Shown here in pieces: positions 19,816 to 31,275 of a stretch of 64,000 nt of DNA. Below the pieces are notes generated by a model that saw only the letters and a list, made by a program, of their open reading frames with translations, had not been told where the DNA came from and ran no database searches. A program made the translations under genes and the position numbers. Source of the stretch: Astragalus membranaceus (lineage: Eukaryota; Streptophyta; Magnoliopsida; Fabales; Fabaceae); NCBI GenBank assembly GCA_039519185.1, contig CM076850.1:87712270-87776269 (forward strand), read 5' to 3'. Position 1 is the stretch's first letter, and every line of letters begins with the position of its first letter.

Positions 19816-20200
19816 AATACGATAGGGCAAAAGGAAACAGTGAGGGAGTATATTGAGCAGTTAAACAGCGGGGCTGTAATTGTACAAGACTTGACCGATA
19901 AAATGAGGTTGCATTTCATAGAAGAGGGCCTCCGAGAAGGGAGCCTATTCCACATAGATATCAGCATCAACCATCTCAAAGATTTCCTTTACCACGCAGA
20001 AGTTCATTGATTATCAAGAACAGAAGCTGATAAATTGAGTGGTAGGAAGGCGCGTTGCAGAGAAAATTGGGCAGCATTGAAAAGGTCGTCAAAAGAAGGA
20101 ACAAGGGGGCGCGTCCCAAGAACCTCATGTTCAAACTGCTTACTTCTTAGAACATACCCCACTGAGCGTATCTCAAGCTAAGATCTTAGCTGAGTGCGTG
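19815..20200 (+). pseudogene. Ty3/gypsy gag relic
   Basis: Encodes REYIEQLNSGAVIVQDLTD, HFIEEGLREGSLFHIDI and HLKDFLYHAEVH to a stop, then in other frames NYQEQKLI and a PLSVSQAKILAE-like piece. This is the conserved GLRPGSLxxSL...PxTxxELxxRAxxYINxE section of gypsy gag. Several frameshifts; no pol. Confidence 0.6.
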
Positions 20201-20339
20201 GATAGAGAAAATAATTTTTTTTTACACAAAATAAATTTGATGCTCCAGAAAATAAAAGTACACCCACACATTCCTTACACAAAATAATTAAAAAACGATT
20301 CTAACATTAATGTATAGTAAATATTTGTTGGGTACATTT

Positions 20340-20356
20340 AAAATGCACAAGCTATA
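20340..20356. repeat. LINE target-site duplication, 5' copy
   Basis: AAAATGCACAAGCTATA directly precedes the LINE; AAAATGCACAAGCCATA at 27394-27410 directly follows it (one mismatch). The unoccupied version is at about 246-262 on the minus strand. Confidence 0.9.
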
Positions 20357-20391
20357 GTTACGTTATCTATTGAAGCGAAAGAGACGACGGT

Positions 20392-23300
20392 ATGCAAGAC
20401 GCTCCTGACGTTCAAAACCACGCCGGTGCACCTCCACCGCCGTTAAAGCCACCGGACGGGGGAGGGGTGGTGCGCCAACCACGCATTAGTTTTCGTGATA
20501 AGTTACTCGGGGTTCAAGAACCACTTCCAAGGAGAGAACGAGTTGATTTATTGGCAAAAAATTTGTTCAAAATCGAGCTTGAAGAGGGGGATAGGTTGAA
20601 ACCAAAATGCTTTATTGCCGAAAGCATCTTGGAGGAGTTGTGGATGCCATGGAAAGATGCAGTTATCGTGACACTCTTGGGAAAGACGCTAGGCTACCTG
20701 ACTATGAAGGACAGACTCCGAGCTACATGGAGGCTGACAGGGGGAATGGATATGATCGATATAGGAAGTGGCTACTTCCTGGTTAAGTTTGACATGGCAG
20801 CAGATAGGGAGAAGGTCATATGTGAGGGACCTTGGATGATTTTTGATCATTATGTTGCGGTGAGACCTTGGACGCCGGACTTCATCGCGTCCGAAATCAA
20901 GATCAAGACTACCATGGTATGGGTGAGGTTTCCCTTTCTTGGGCTAGAATACTATGATGAAAGTGTTTTAATGGCACTTGGAGCAGCAGTAGGCAAACCG
21001 GTCAAGGTTGACATTCGCACCATTGATGCATCCAGAGGCAAATTCGCAAGAGTGTGCGTTGAAATCAACTTGGCGGAACCGGTTGTGGGGAGAGTTTGGT
21101 TCAGGAATAGATGGTTCAACGTGCAATACGAAGGTCTTCACCTCCTCTGTAAAGAGTGTGGACGCTACGGCCATGTTGGCCGGAATTGCCCCAAGCCTGC
21201 GCCGGTAACAACCCTAGCCGCCGCGGAGGAGTCCAACGTGGTTCAACAGGCTGTCACAGACGCGAGTATAACGGTGGCCATTAATGCTGGGACGGTTACA
21301 GAGAGCGCAAATAATGAGAAAATAAATGGGTGGGGTCCACTCCATCATGACTCACTTATTGTGGAAAAAAAGAAACCGTTGAAGAATATTCACAAAACTT
21401 CCGGCGCACGTGGAGGAGTGATGGGGACGAAAAAAACGGCAACTGCTAATCCGTTTGCGCCTTTGAATGACAATCTGGCAGAAATAAATCCCAAGGCTAG
21501 TCCACAAATCTTGGAGCATGATAATCAGCGTAGGCCCACATTTCACGTGGGTGAGACTTCAAGTCATGATGAAAAAACATGGACAAAAAAGAAAAAGAGG
21601 AAGCAACAAGACATGCCACCAATAACAATTGCTAAGCCCAAAGAAAAAGGTATCATCATTGCAGATGGTCCCACTAGAAATTCTCCACATGAAACAACCA
21701 CACCAACTTTGGTGGTGGCCACTATTCCTTCGAATCACACCCAGCAAGTTTCAGTCCCCATGGATGTTCCCACTACTGTGCCGGTAAATAACGCGGGGGC
21801 TTCCATGACTGTCATACACAATAACTTAGCTTTGGAGTACCGTAAGCCACCAGACCCACCTACGGTACCTAGCCATGCAGGGGAGGATGACATGCAACTG
21901 GGGATGCTAACTAACCAGTATGAAATGGAGAAATGGTGGAAGAGACACCGGAAATGCTTCAAGGTTAAGAATGGATTTTTTGTTCGTCATCTCATCTGGT
22001 TATCAATGAATTACAACGACTTTAAAATCCTTTCTTGGAACGTGTTTGGCTTTGCCAATAGGGGTAGCAAAAGTCATATGAAAGAGCTACTTCGTAGTTA
22101 TAACCCAGATATTGTTTTTGTGTTGGAGCCTCGCACAACATTTTCTACAGCTATCACCTTTTGGAACCGTATTGGTTATGAAAAAGTTGGAGTGGAGGAA
22201 GCTAGGGGGTTCGCAGGGGGTATTTGGGTGCTTGCTAAAATGGGGCGCACCTACACTATTACTGTTAGGGAGAAAATGCACCAATGTATTACTCTGTCTA
22301 TTGACTCTGGTAATCGTAGTTGGTGTTGCTCCGGTGTCTATGCGAGCCCGCAATTCCCAGCTCGTTGTAACCTATGGACGTACCTTCTTGATCTGCGACA
22401 GAGACTACATGTTCCATGGATGTTGATTGGTGATTTTAATGAAATAATTACTCCTTCTGAGCAAAAGGGTGGCATCTTCAATCCTAACAAAGCTGCTCGT
22501 TTTTCTCATGTCCTGCAGGCGAACAGTCTTATTGACTTAGAATACTATGGCACAAAGTTTACTTGGCAGAGCATGTGTAGGAATAACAGGTTGGTGTCTA
22601 AAAGGCTTGATAGAGCGGTGGGTGATCTAGATTGGCGTTTGAGGTTCCCGGAGGCCACCGTGGAACATCTTGTCAAAAGGGATTCCGATCATAACCCCAT
22701 ATTGCTTCGGTGTAGTCAAACGGAGGAAGAGAGGGGTGTGAGACCCTTTCGGTTTCTTGCTGCGTGGTGCACACATGAGGATTATGGTGACGTTGTGAGA
22801 CAGGCTTGGGGGCGAGGTCAACCGGATGCGCTCCATTCCCTTCATCATGTAGCGCAAGATTCCCTCACTTTCAATAAAACTGTTTTTGGTAACATCTTTG
22901 CTCGGAAAAAGAAACTGGAAGCTAGACTGAGAGGAACCCAACGGGCTCTTGAAAACATTGATTCAGCTAGCTTAGTACAACTTCAGAAAGACCTCTTTCA
23001 TGAATATGAGAGCATCTTGTTTCAGGAGGAATCCCTTTGGTATCAGAAGTCCAGGGAGAACTGGGTCAAGCTGGGTAGCAGAAATACTAGATTCTTTCAC
23101 ACGCAGGCAATCGTCCGGAGGAAGCGCAATAAGATCCATGGTCTTAACCTTCCGTGTGGCACTTGGTGTACCGACCAGCAAGTTCTTAAAGACGAGGCAG
23201 TGAATTTCTTTAAAAGCTTGTTTTGCTCTACAGAGCATGTTCTTCCGACTCACCTTGGCACCATCCGTACTACTATTGGTGACGACGTGGCTCGGTCTCT

Positions 23301-24152
23301 GTTGGAGCCAGTAACCAAGGATGAAGTCTTTCAGGCGCTTATGTCCATGAAGTCTTATAAAGCCCCCGGGCCGGATGGATTTCAGCCAATCTTCTTCAAA
23401 ATGTATTGGGAAACCGTTGGTGATGATGTTTGGACTTTTGTGAAGACCGCTTTTGCTACTGGGTATTTTGATCCCAAAGCTGCGGAGACTCTGCTGGTTC
23501 TTATTCCCAAGGGGGATCGGCCCACCTCCTTTAAAGAATTCCGGCCTATCACTTTGTGTAATGTCCTCCACAAGCTCATTTCTAAGGTGTTGGTAAGTAG
23601 ATTGAGACCTCATCTTGATTCTATCGTTAGTCCTTTACAAAGTAGCTTTATTCCAGGAAGGGGCACCAGGGAGAATGCTATTATCTTGCAGGAATTTGTT
23701 CATCATATGAGTAAGAAGAAGAGTAAGCAGGGCGATATGATCTTGAAGCTGGACTTAGAAAAAGCTTACGATAGAGTTGACTGGCTTTTTCTAAAGGACA
23801 CTCTTTGCATGTTTGGGTTTCCTTCCAGTATTATTAACTTAATCATGCATGGCATCACGCAGTCTTCTATTTCCTTGCTTTGGAATGGTAGTCGTACGGA
23901 TAGCTTCACGCCTAGAAGGGGACTCCGCCAGGGGGACCCCCTCTCCCCTTATCTGTTTGTTTTGTGCATGGAGCGGTTTGGGGAGCTGATATCAACAGCA
24001 GTTGGTCATAACTTGTGGAAGCCTCTGCACTTATCCACGGATGGCCCGGGTATTTCTCATTTATTCTTCGCAGATGATGTGCTTCTTTTTGCGAAGGCAA
24101 AGGTAGCCCAGGCGAAATTGATCAAGCGAGTACTTGATTGTTTTTCTTCTAT
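20392..24152 (+). CDS. LINE polyprotein, part 1: DUF4283, zinc knuckle, endonuclease, RT
   Basis: ATG at 20392. Residues about 55-230 are the DUF4283 domain of plant LINE ORF1 (KCFIAESILEELWMPWKDA, GPWMIFDHYVAVRPW). A CCHC knuckle CKECGRYGHVGRNC is at 253-266. A low-complexity linker follows. From about 539 an APE-type endonuclease starts (FKILSWNVFGF), with LIGDFNEI and SDHNPILL catalytic motifs, which nicks target DNA. The reverse transcriptase begins near YKAPGPDG (residue 989), with LKLDLEKAYDRVDW, RRGLRQGDPLSPYLF and FADD (1226-1229). ORF1 and ORF2 functions are in one uninterrupted frame, unlike the usual two-ORF layout. Frame is cut after codon 1253 by the CACTA insertion; the open frame runs 18 codons into it, to 24207. 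Confidence 0.9.
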
Positions 24153-25407
24153 CACTACAAAAAAATTAGTCATTAGCGAGGGACAGTTCCCTCGCAAAAT
24201 GACTTGATTCCCTCACTAATGGTTATTTGCGAGGGACTTAGCGAGGGACTGGTTCCCTCGCTAATTCCCTCCTCGCAAATGGGATTAGCGAGGGAAGTTG
24301 GATCCCTCGCTAATTAGCGAGGGACTATGCCGTCGCTAGTTCCCTCGCTAATGACTGCAGCTTTTCAGGTGATGGGACTCAGTTGCAGGGGTTGGTAAAT
24401 GCGCAGGAATTAGCGACGGCTTTTGCCCTCGCTAATTCCCTCGCTAATTCCCTCGCTAATGACTGCAGTTTTCAAAAAAAAAATGACACGTGTCCAGTGC
24501 TGAATGGCTTGTTTTTTTTTTATATATATTAATTAATGAATATTATATTATATTATTAATTTTGTGGTGATGTGTGGTGGTGGTGGCGTGGTGGTGGTGT
24601 GGTGGTGGTGGTGGCGTGGTGGTGGTGATGGGTGGTTTAGAGTAGAGAGAAGGAGAAGAGTAAGGGAGAAAGAGAGAGAGAGGAGTGAGAGTGGTGGTGG
24701 TGGCGTGGTGGTGGTGGTGGTGATGGGTGGTTTAGAGTAGAGAGAGAAGGAGAAGAGTAAGAGAGAGAGAGAGGGAGAAAGAGAGAAGAGTGAGAGTGGT
24801 GGTGGTGGGGTGGTGGGTTGGTGGTGGTGAAGAGTAAGAGAGAGTGAGTGAGAGTGGTAGGAGGTATGTGGTGGTGGTGGTGGTGGAAGAGTGAAGAAAG
24901 AAGAAGAGTGTGAGAGGAGGTGGTGATGATGGTGGTGGTGGTGGTGTTGGAAGAGTGAAGAGAGAAGAAGGGTGTGAGAGGAAGTGGAAGGGGGAAGAGG
25001 AAGGGAAGAGGAATGGTGAAGAGTGAGTGAGTGAGAAAGAATAGTGAAGGTGTAAACGGATATAAAGGAAAAAAGAAAAAAAATTGCGAGGGAATTAGCG
25101 AGGGAACTGTCTCATCATCTGAAAAGTTAACGTTAGCGAGGGAATTAGCGAGGGAACTGTCCCTCGCTAATTTCTGCACCTTTACCAACCCCTGCGCTGA
25201 GTCCCATCATCTGAAAAGCAAAATTTAGCGAGGGAATTAGCGAGGGCAGTCATTAGCGAGGGACAGTTCCCTCGCTAATTCCCTCGCTAATGACAAAAAA
25301 ATTGACAGCTCTATGCCCTCGCTAATTCCCTCGCTAATGACTGTTTTTGCGAGGGACAACAAGTCCCTCGCTAATGTCCGTCGCTAATTAGTGTTTTTTT
25401 TGTAGTG
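24153..25407. mobile_element. Non-autonomous CACTA element, TTAGCGAGGGA family, inside the LINE
   Basis: Terminal repeats CACTACAAAAAAATTAG and, inverted, CACTACAAAAAAAACAC. Target duplication TAT at 24150-24152 and 25408-25410. Many TTAGCGAGGGA and TCCCTCGCTAA subterminal repeats lie within about 330 bp of each end. The interior 24535-25060 is a purine-rich GGTGGT/GAGAGA low-complexity block on the plus strand; the 183-codon minus-strand frame there is compositional. No transposase. Confidence 0.95.
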
Positions 25408-27340
25408 TATGTCTGGGTTAAAAGTAAACTTGGCCAAATCAACCATTTTTGCCTCTAGAGGAGCTCCTGCTACGAAAAAGGCAAAGGTAAGCGCTATCCT
25501 TGACATTAGCTTCACTTCTTCTATTGATCAGTACTTGGGGTTTAAGATCTTCCAAGGGCGAGTTACGAAGGAGGATTTTCATGGTGTGCTAGACAGAATC
25601 AACTCCAAGTTAGCATCTTGGAAGGGCAAGCTTCTCAATAAAGCTGGCCGTTTGACTTTGAGTACCTCGGTGCTGACTTCAATACCTTCATATGGGATGC
25701 AGCTACAATGGTTTCCTCAATCTGTGTGTCATCAGGTGGACAGAGCGGTGCGTAATTTCTTATGGCAGGGTAATAATGAATCTGGTATGCATATGGTTGG
25801 TTGGTCAAAAATTACCCAACCAAAGAGGCGTGGGGGGCTTGGAGTTCGCATAACTCGTTATAATAACACGGCGTTGCTGGGGAAGTTGATTTGGGACGCC
25901 TCTACAGCACCCAACAAGCTTTGGGTGCGTGTTTTGAAGGATAAATACTTCCCTCATCGGTCTCTCTTGGGGGCTCCGAAGTGTAGGGGGTCCAGCACTT
26001 GGAATTCGATGATGAAAGCGCGTGATTGCATTGGAGCTGGGTTCACTTTCAAATTTGGCAATGGAGAGACTAGTTTCTGGAATGAGAGTTGGCTCTTTCC
26101 TTCTCCTCTTGGGCCCCAGTTACCGTGGATTCATATCTACGATAGCAATTTGAAATTGAATGACATTTATGTATATGGGATTTGGAATCTTGATATGCTC
26201 CACACTATTATCCCACAAGAGTGGAGGGACGTCATCACCATGCTAAAGCCAATGCTAGCTCCTACAGTGTCCGACGCCTGGACTTGGTCTGGCACTTCTA
26301 CCGGAATCTACTCAGTAAAGTCAGCTTACCAGTTTCTGTTGGAGGAAAATAATTCTCCTACCACCGATCAGAATTGGATGTGGTTGTGGCGGTTACAGCT
26401 TCCTGCGAATGTCCAATTTTTTATTTGGCAACTCTGTCATAATTCTTTACCAACCAGGTCAGTGCTTTACAGGCGCAATGTATTGGACTCGGCAACTTGT
26501 GCTATGTGCAACGCCCATGATGAAACTCTCCACCACTGTCTCTTCGCCTGTCAGAAGGCCCGGGAGGTGTGGAAGCTCTGCGCTCCTCATGGTTTCACGT
26601 TTCCTGCAGATGATTTCATTCCATTTAACTGGTTGCATGATTTGATACCTAACACTAGCGCTCTTCCCACTATCATCATGTGGAAGATTTGGTGTGCTAG
26701 AAACGTGTTTGTGTTTGATAGGAAGATTATTCGTCCGGTTGAAGTGGCGGCCCAGGTGTATGGTCTTTGGAATGACGTGGTTGCTGCCTTCGGTTCTGGG
26801 GCAAAAACTACGAGATCGACGTCAGGTTTGGAGGTCAGGTGGCAGCCCCCTCCGCCGGGTTGGGTAGCGCTAAATGTCGATGGTAGCGCCCAGCTTAATC
26901 CGCCTGCTGCTTCCTTTGGTGGCCTTATTCGGGATCATGATGGCAGGTTTGTTCGTTCCTTTTATGGGGCCCTAGGGACGTCAACTATTATGCATGCCGA
27001 ATTGTGTGCTCTGCTTCATGGTCTGGAACTGTGTTGGGAGCTGGGTTTCAGGAAGATAATCTGCTATTCTGACTCTCTGAATACTCTGCGCCTTGTTGAA
27101 AGTGCTCAAGAGTTGTTTCATGTTCATGGTAATGAGGTGGCTCTAGTTCGCAGTCTCCTTCGTCGCCCTTGGGAAGTCAAGCTTCAGCATGTCTTTAGGG
27201 AAGCTAATTTTTGTGCCGATTTACTCGCTAAGCTGGGAATGTCTGCGCCTCCTCTCCAGACACAAGTCCTTTCTCCTCCACCTGCTTTGATCCAGCTCCT
27301 CCAGGCTGATGCGCAGGGGCTCCCTTTTGTTAGGCCCTAG
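25408..27340 (+). CDS. LINE polyprotein, part 2: RT thumb, zf-RVT, RNase H
   Basis: Resumes exactly where part 1 stopped: codons flanking the TAT duplication show the ORF was continuous before the CACTA insertion (about 1,896 codons in all). Numbering from ATG 25409: SGLKVNLAKSTIFASRG and YLGFKIF are the end of the reverse transcriptase; about 300-400 is the zf-RVT region with CAMCNAHDETLHHCLFAC; the end is an RNase H with the DEDD set at D491 (LNVDGSA), E531 (HAELCAL), D555 (YSDSLN) and D604 (CADLLAKLG). RNase H is typical of one branch of plant L1 elements. Stop at 27340. Confidence 0.9.
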
Positions 27341-27410
27341 TTGTTCGCTTTTTGCCTTTTTTTCTTTTTCGGTTTATCCTTTGTAACCAAAAAAAAATGC
27401 ACAAGCCATA
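27341..27410 (+). other. LINE 3' UTR, A-run and 3' target duplication
   Basis: T-rich 3' UTR of about 40 bp, GTAACC and an A-run at about 27389-27397 merging into the target duplication at 27394-27410. Confidence 0.85.
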
Positions 27411-28230
27411 TAAAATAGATAATGACATATATGCTTTGTAGCTATCATCTCACTAGATCTAACTATAATTCTAGGTAGCATTAATTTTCTAATTAAGAAG
27501 TCATTTTCGTAATCATTAATAGTGTCAAATATTGTTGAAAGACAAATTTGCATAAGAGAAAAAATAAAGGTACTTCAATTTTTTGTTGATTTTGGGAGAT
27601 GCTTTTTACTTCTTTCTGATGCATATGATGTGTAAAGTTAAAAGAAGTACATAATCTGGGAGAGTGGCGTCACCAAAAAAATAATAATGCAACCAAAAAA
27701 ATAATTTTGGAAAGGTGATCACACAATCTTTGTCAATAAATAACATTTCTTTACTTTCTTTTTGTTCACAAATTAATTGCCATGAGAATACAAAAGGGAA
27801 AAAGTCTAAACCATTTTAGAAAAGTGAAAAAAATAAAACAAAAAATGAAAATGTATAAACCCCACAATAAGAGCACATGGCACGGAGTTATGCACACCTC
27901 CACTACATCTTTCATTTTCAATGTTACACGTTAATTTAACTTGTCTTTTTCTCCTTTTGATTTTCCAATATTCTCCACTTGAAAAAAAGTATGGGCTGAG
28001 GGTGGAGCTTAGGGTTTCTAATTTCACGTAACTTTCTTTTTCCCATATGCTTTACCATGTTAGGGTATTTGTAGTAAAAAGTACAGTTTAGGCGCGTGTA
28101 TGATCGATACTCAAAGTGTGTTCCATATGAATATTGTCTTGTTGGATTGGAATATGGGAGATGGAGAATGGAGGGTGGTGCAGCTTTATCATGTGAAAAT
28201 GTTTTTATATAGGCAAAGTGGTTAGTAATT
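27411..28230. repeat. Right flank of LINE insertion; inverted counterpart at 1-240
   Basis: 27411-27475 and 27795-27945 match the minus strand of 1-240. 27476-27794 is absent from the left-edge copy. From 27945 to 28230 no gene recognised; contains AGGGTTTCTAATTT and other leader-like words. Confidence 0.6.
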
Positions 28231-28234
28231 AATG

Positions 28235-28345
28235 TGTTAGTTGCCAGATGGGAGAGCCAGAGGGGGGAGCAGGGTTCGAACCACATACGCCTATGTTTTT
28301 CACCAACAATGTCTCTTTCACTCAACCATATGAGCTACATTTTTA
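28235..28345 (-). mobile_element. tRNA-derived SINE, reverse
   Basis: On the minus strand TAGCTCATATGGTTGAGTG resembles an A box and GTGGTTCGAACCC a B box, about 60 bp apart. No cloverleaf fold is evident, so not a tRNA gene. Ends and target duplication not resolved. Confidence 0.55.
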
Positions 28346-28663
28346 GGACTATGTTGTGAAAGTGTTAATTAAGAAAACATTTGTGTGTTATTTTCCTCTA
28401 TCGTGAGTTTTATAGCTTAGGTATAAATGAATCTTTGAAAAGGAGTTTCATAAAGTTAAAACACATTCATTTGATAACAATTGTGTTAAAAAACATTTAT
28501 GAAACGGCTTAACCATTACGCTAAAAAGTAAAGCTTAACCATTAAGCTAAAAATAAAGCTTCCAATGGCTAAAAGTATAAGTATTATTGTAATGAGGAAA
28601 AGGAGAGGAAAAGGAGATACCCCAACAATAAGTATTATTGTAATGGTTAATCACACTTGACAG
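28346..28663. other. AT-rich, with local repeats
   Basis: Contains two copies of a TAACCATTA(C/A)GCTAAAAA word near 28510 and 28537, and ATAAGTATTATTGTAATG twice near 28577 and 28627. No gene. Confidence 0.5.
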
Positions 28664-29345
28664 ATGAGGAAAAAGGAATATCTTATGGCTAAGGCTCGCA
28701 GTACCATCATCTTGTCCTTAGGAGATGATGTCATTAGAGAGATAACAGACAAGATACCCCCAACAAATGCATGGTTAAAGCTTGAAAGCTTGTACATGAC
28801 TATGTTTGTAACTAATAAGCTCTGTTTGTTAAAAAGGCTACATCAGTTTAACTAGAAGAATGTGGATTCACTAAGGAACACTTGGTGAATATCAGCAAAA
28901 TCTTGGCTGACCTAAAAAGCTTGGACATAAGGAATGATGAGGACCAATTTGCAGTAATTCTGCTATGTTCACTGCCATCACCATATGACAATTTGGCTGA
29001 CACCATGATGTATGACAGAGACTCACTTTCTTTAGAAGAGGTAAAATCAACCTTACTATCTAGGGAGATGAAGAAAGAGATAACCAATATGGAGGAAAAC
29101 ATTCAGTAGGGGCAGGTGCTTTAATCACTAGAGGTAGAACCGATAAAAAGGAGTTCAAGGGAAAGCGATCCAGATCAACATCTTAGGGAAAATATAAATG
29201 TTTCATTTTCCATAAAGAAGGTTATTTTAAGAAAAGTTGTCCTGAGAGGCATGATAAAAAAAAATCATAAAGATGATAGTAGTTATGTTTCTATAGCTTC
29301 AGATGGGTATTATTCAGAAATTTGGAAAGCTAGCTTATTTGCTAA
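28664..29345 (+). pseudogene. Ty1/copia gag relic
   Basis: Encodes KARSTIILSLGDDVIREI, WLKLESLYMTM and LCLLKRLHQF, a stop, then ILADLKSLDIRNDEDQFAVI, LLCSLPSPYDNLADTM and SLEEVKSTLLSREMK, the gag domain of copia elements. A decayed CCHC knuckle follows (KCFIFHKEGYFKKSC, second Cys replaced by Phe, His context altered). Frameshifts and stops throughout; no integrase, RT or LTRs identified nearby. Confidence 0.75.
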
Positions 29346-30190
29346 CCACTAATCTAATTAATTATTTTTTAAAGCAAATGTTAATAGTTAGTGTATGTTA
29401 GTTTTTTTTGTAAATAGGGGACTTCCCCTGATTTTAATAACAAAAACAAAAAAGGAGAACAGAAAAGAGCTTAAGGGGAGACTAAGCCAAAATCCATGGC
29501 AAGAAACAAGCTAAAATCAAAGCAGTTTTAAGGGTCCCCTAGCATGGGACCCCTAAAACAATCTAGAGACAAAGAAAAGTTCAACCAAGGAACTAAAATG
29601 TCCTAATGACAAACTAAAAGTCCAACTAAGGAACTAGAATAAATCAAGCAGATCAAAAAGAGGCAGAGACTGAATTTGTCCTGAAGCGGGTGTTATAGCA
29701 AACACTATTCTGAACCAGATTCCTTTTTTGCCAAGATTTCTTCTTTTGGGACTTGGACACAACCGGCTCGGGATTATTAGACTGATCAGCAACTGCTCCT
29801 CGAATATTAGGAGTCACATAAACAACCTTATCATCTAACACATTCCCCCCAAAGATTTCCCTAAGATTCTCATTTCAGATGCTACACATTTGAAGAATCC
29901 ATCCTGGTAGTGGGAGGTTGGGTGAAGGATGAGTCAGCAGAGTTACACTGACTAACAAAATTATTTTCTGGAAACCGCATCGAGTCAATACTCATACCAT
30001 TAACTATGATGGTCTTAAAGAGAGTAAAAGTAGTTTCATAAACATTATCCAACTGTTGAATGGGTGCATACCCTCAACTGAGACGAAAGAGTCCTTGAAA
30101 AATTGTAGTGAATAGACTCTTTATTAAGATGCATAACCTCATCATTAATCTCATTGCTCGAAGATTCCTCTTGTTGTTGCTACAGCTTCA
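29346..30190 (-). other. Unidentified stretch, possible transposon relic
   Basis: Minus-strand frame 29653-29841 encodes VSKSQKKKSWQKRNLVQNS-like basic sequence without a recognised domain. Flanking minus-strand sequence is partly open with frameshifts, as in a decayed transposon reading frame. I cannot name it. Confidence 0.2.
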
Positions 30191-30664
30191 TAGTTCGTGT
30201 ATGTTAGTTCTATGTCCATTGTTTTGTTTATATTGATAATGAGAGAATGATGAGATGATTACAAAAGGTTAACCACTAACCCCTATAAGATAAGATAAGA
30301 TACCATATTTTCAAATATTATAATATTCCCCCCAAGCTAAAGCAATTTGATTTTATGAATTCACATGATGATAAGATAACTTTCACATCAATTAAATTAT
30401 CTTTCAATTTAACTCGAATATGAAATGAAAAACACAAAAAGGATATTTATTGGTCCATCTCTGAGTATGTGCTTCGATACAAGGCGTGTTGACTCGCTCG
30501 CTCCTATGACCTATCTATTGGTGATTTGATCTGATCAAGATTCAAGACCAGATTGACACTATATTATGGCTCATCTAAAGAATGCAACCCTGTAGATCAC
30601 TAAACCAGTGCATGCAACTAAATTTAGATCCAAGTTGGTTGATGATTGAATGGACATTTTGGGA
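30191..30664. other. AT-rich intergenic sequence
   Basis: No feature recognised. Confidence 0.4.
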
Positions 30665-31275
30665 TCTGACTTGTTTTGAAGATCTCTAATGGTGTGTTTG
30701 GATTAGGAGAGAAAGAGGGAAGAGAGAATGAGGGAAGAGAGAAAGAGGTGAGAAATAGAGTAGATTAGGAGGGTTGTTTAATTTAAGGGAAAGAGAACAG
30801 AAATAAGGAAGAGAGACTTGTGCCTCTTGATTTGGTTTGAGCGAAAGAGAGAAAGAATACTAGTTTTAAAATGACAAAAACACATCTATGTATTTGATTT
30901 AATTTTTAATTTAATTAACTTAGTATTTATTTTAAATTTTTTTAACAAGTAGTATTTATTTTAATTATTTAATTAAACTAGCTAAATATTTATTTTAATT
31001 AGCTAAATAATTAATTTAATCATTTAATTTAATTAGTTACATATTTAGCCAATGACAAAATAGTAAAAGTAAAATTTAAGAGTCACTTCTCTCCACTTTC
31101 TCTCCACTTGTGGAGAGATTACAAAACCCACTAAATTAATCATCCCAAGTAAAGAGATTACAAAAACCACTAAATTAATCATCCCTCACTCTCTCTTTCC
31201 TATTTCTCTCATTAACCAAACATCCGAGAATCAATCTCTCTTCCCTTTTTCACCTCAAATAAATACACCCTAAAG
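30665..31275. mobile_element. MITE-like element, PIF/Harbinger-type by appearance
   Basis: Left GGTGTGTTTGGATTAGGAGA, with GAGAGAAAGAGG words, is inverted at the right as TCACCTCAAATAAATACACC with CTCTCTTCCC words. Possible TAA/TTA-type 3-bp flanks. Non-coding AT-rich body. Confidence 0.5.

Larger units (their letters stand above)
20357..27393 (+). mobile_element. L1-type LINE retrotransposon, interrupted by a CACTA element
   Basis: A non-LTR retrotransposon of about 5.8 kb once the 1255-bp CACTA insertion is discounted. It has a 35-bp 5' leader, one long reading frame with gag-like, endonuclease, reverse transcriptase and RNase H parts, a short 3' UTR and an A-run. It is bounded by a 17-bp target-site duplication. 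Nearly full coding capacity and an almost perfect target duplication indicate a fairly recent insertion. Confidence 0.95.

Noticed and set aside
22972..23613. 213-codon minus-strand open frame opposite the LINE RT
   Set aside because: Antisense shadow of the LINE coding sequence.
24637..25188. 183-codon minus-strand open frame rich in His, Pro, Ser and Leu
   Set aside because: It lies wholly in a GGTGGT/GAGAGA low-complexity block inside a non-autonomous CACTA element; composition explains it.
28235..28345. A and B box-like motifs suggesting a tRNA on the minus strand
   Set aside because: Boxes too far apart for a standard tRNA and no paired stems; better as a SINE.
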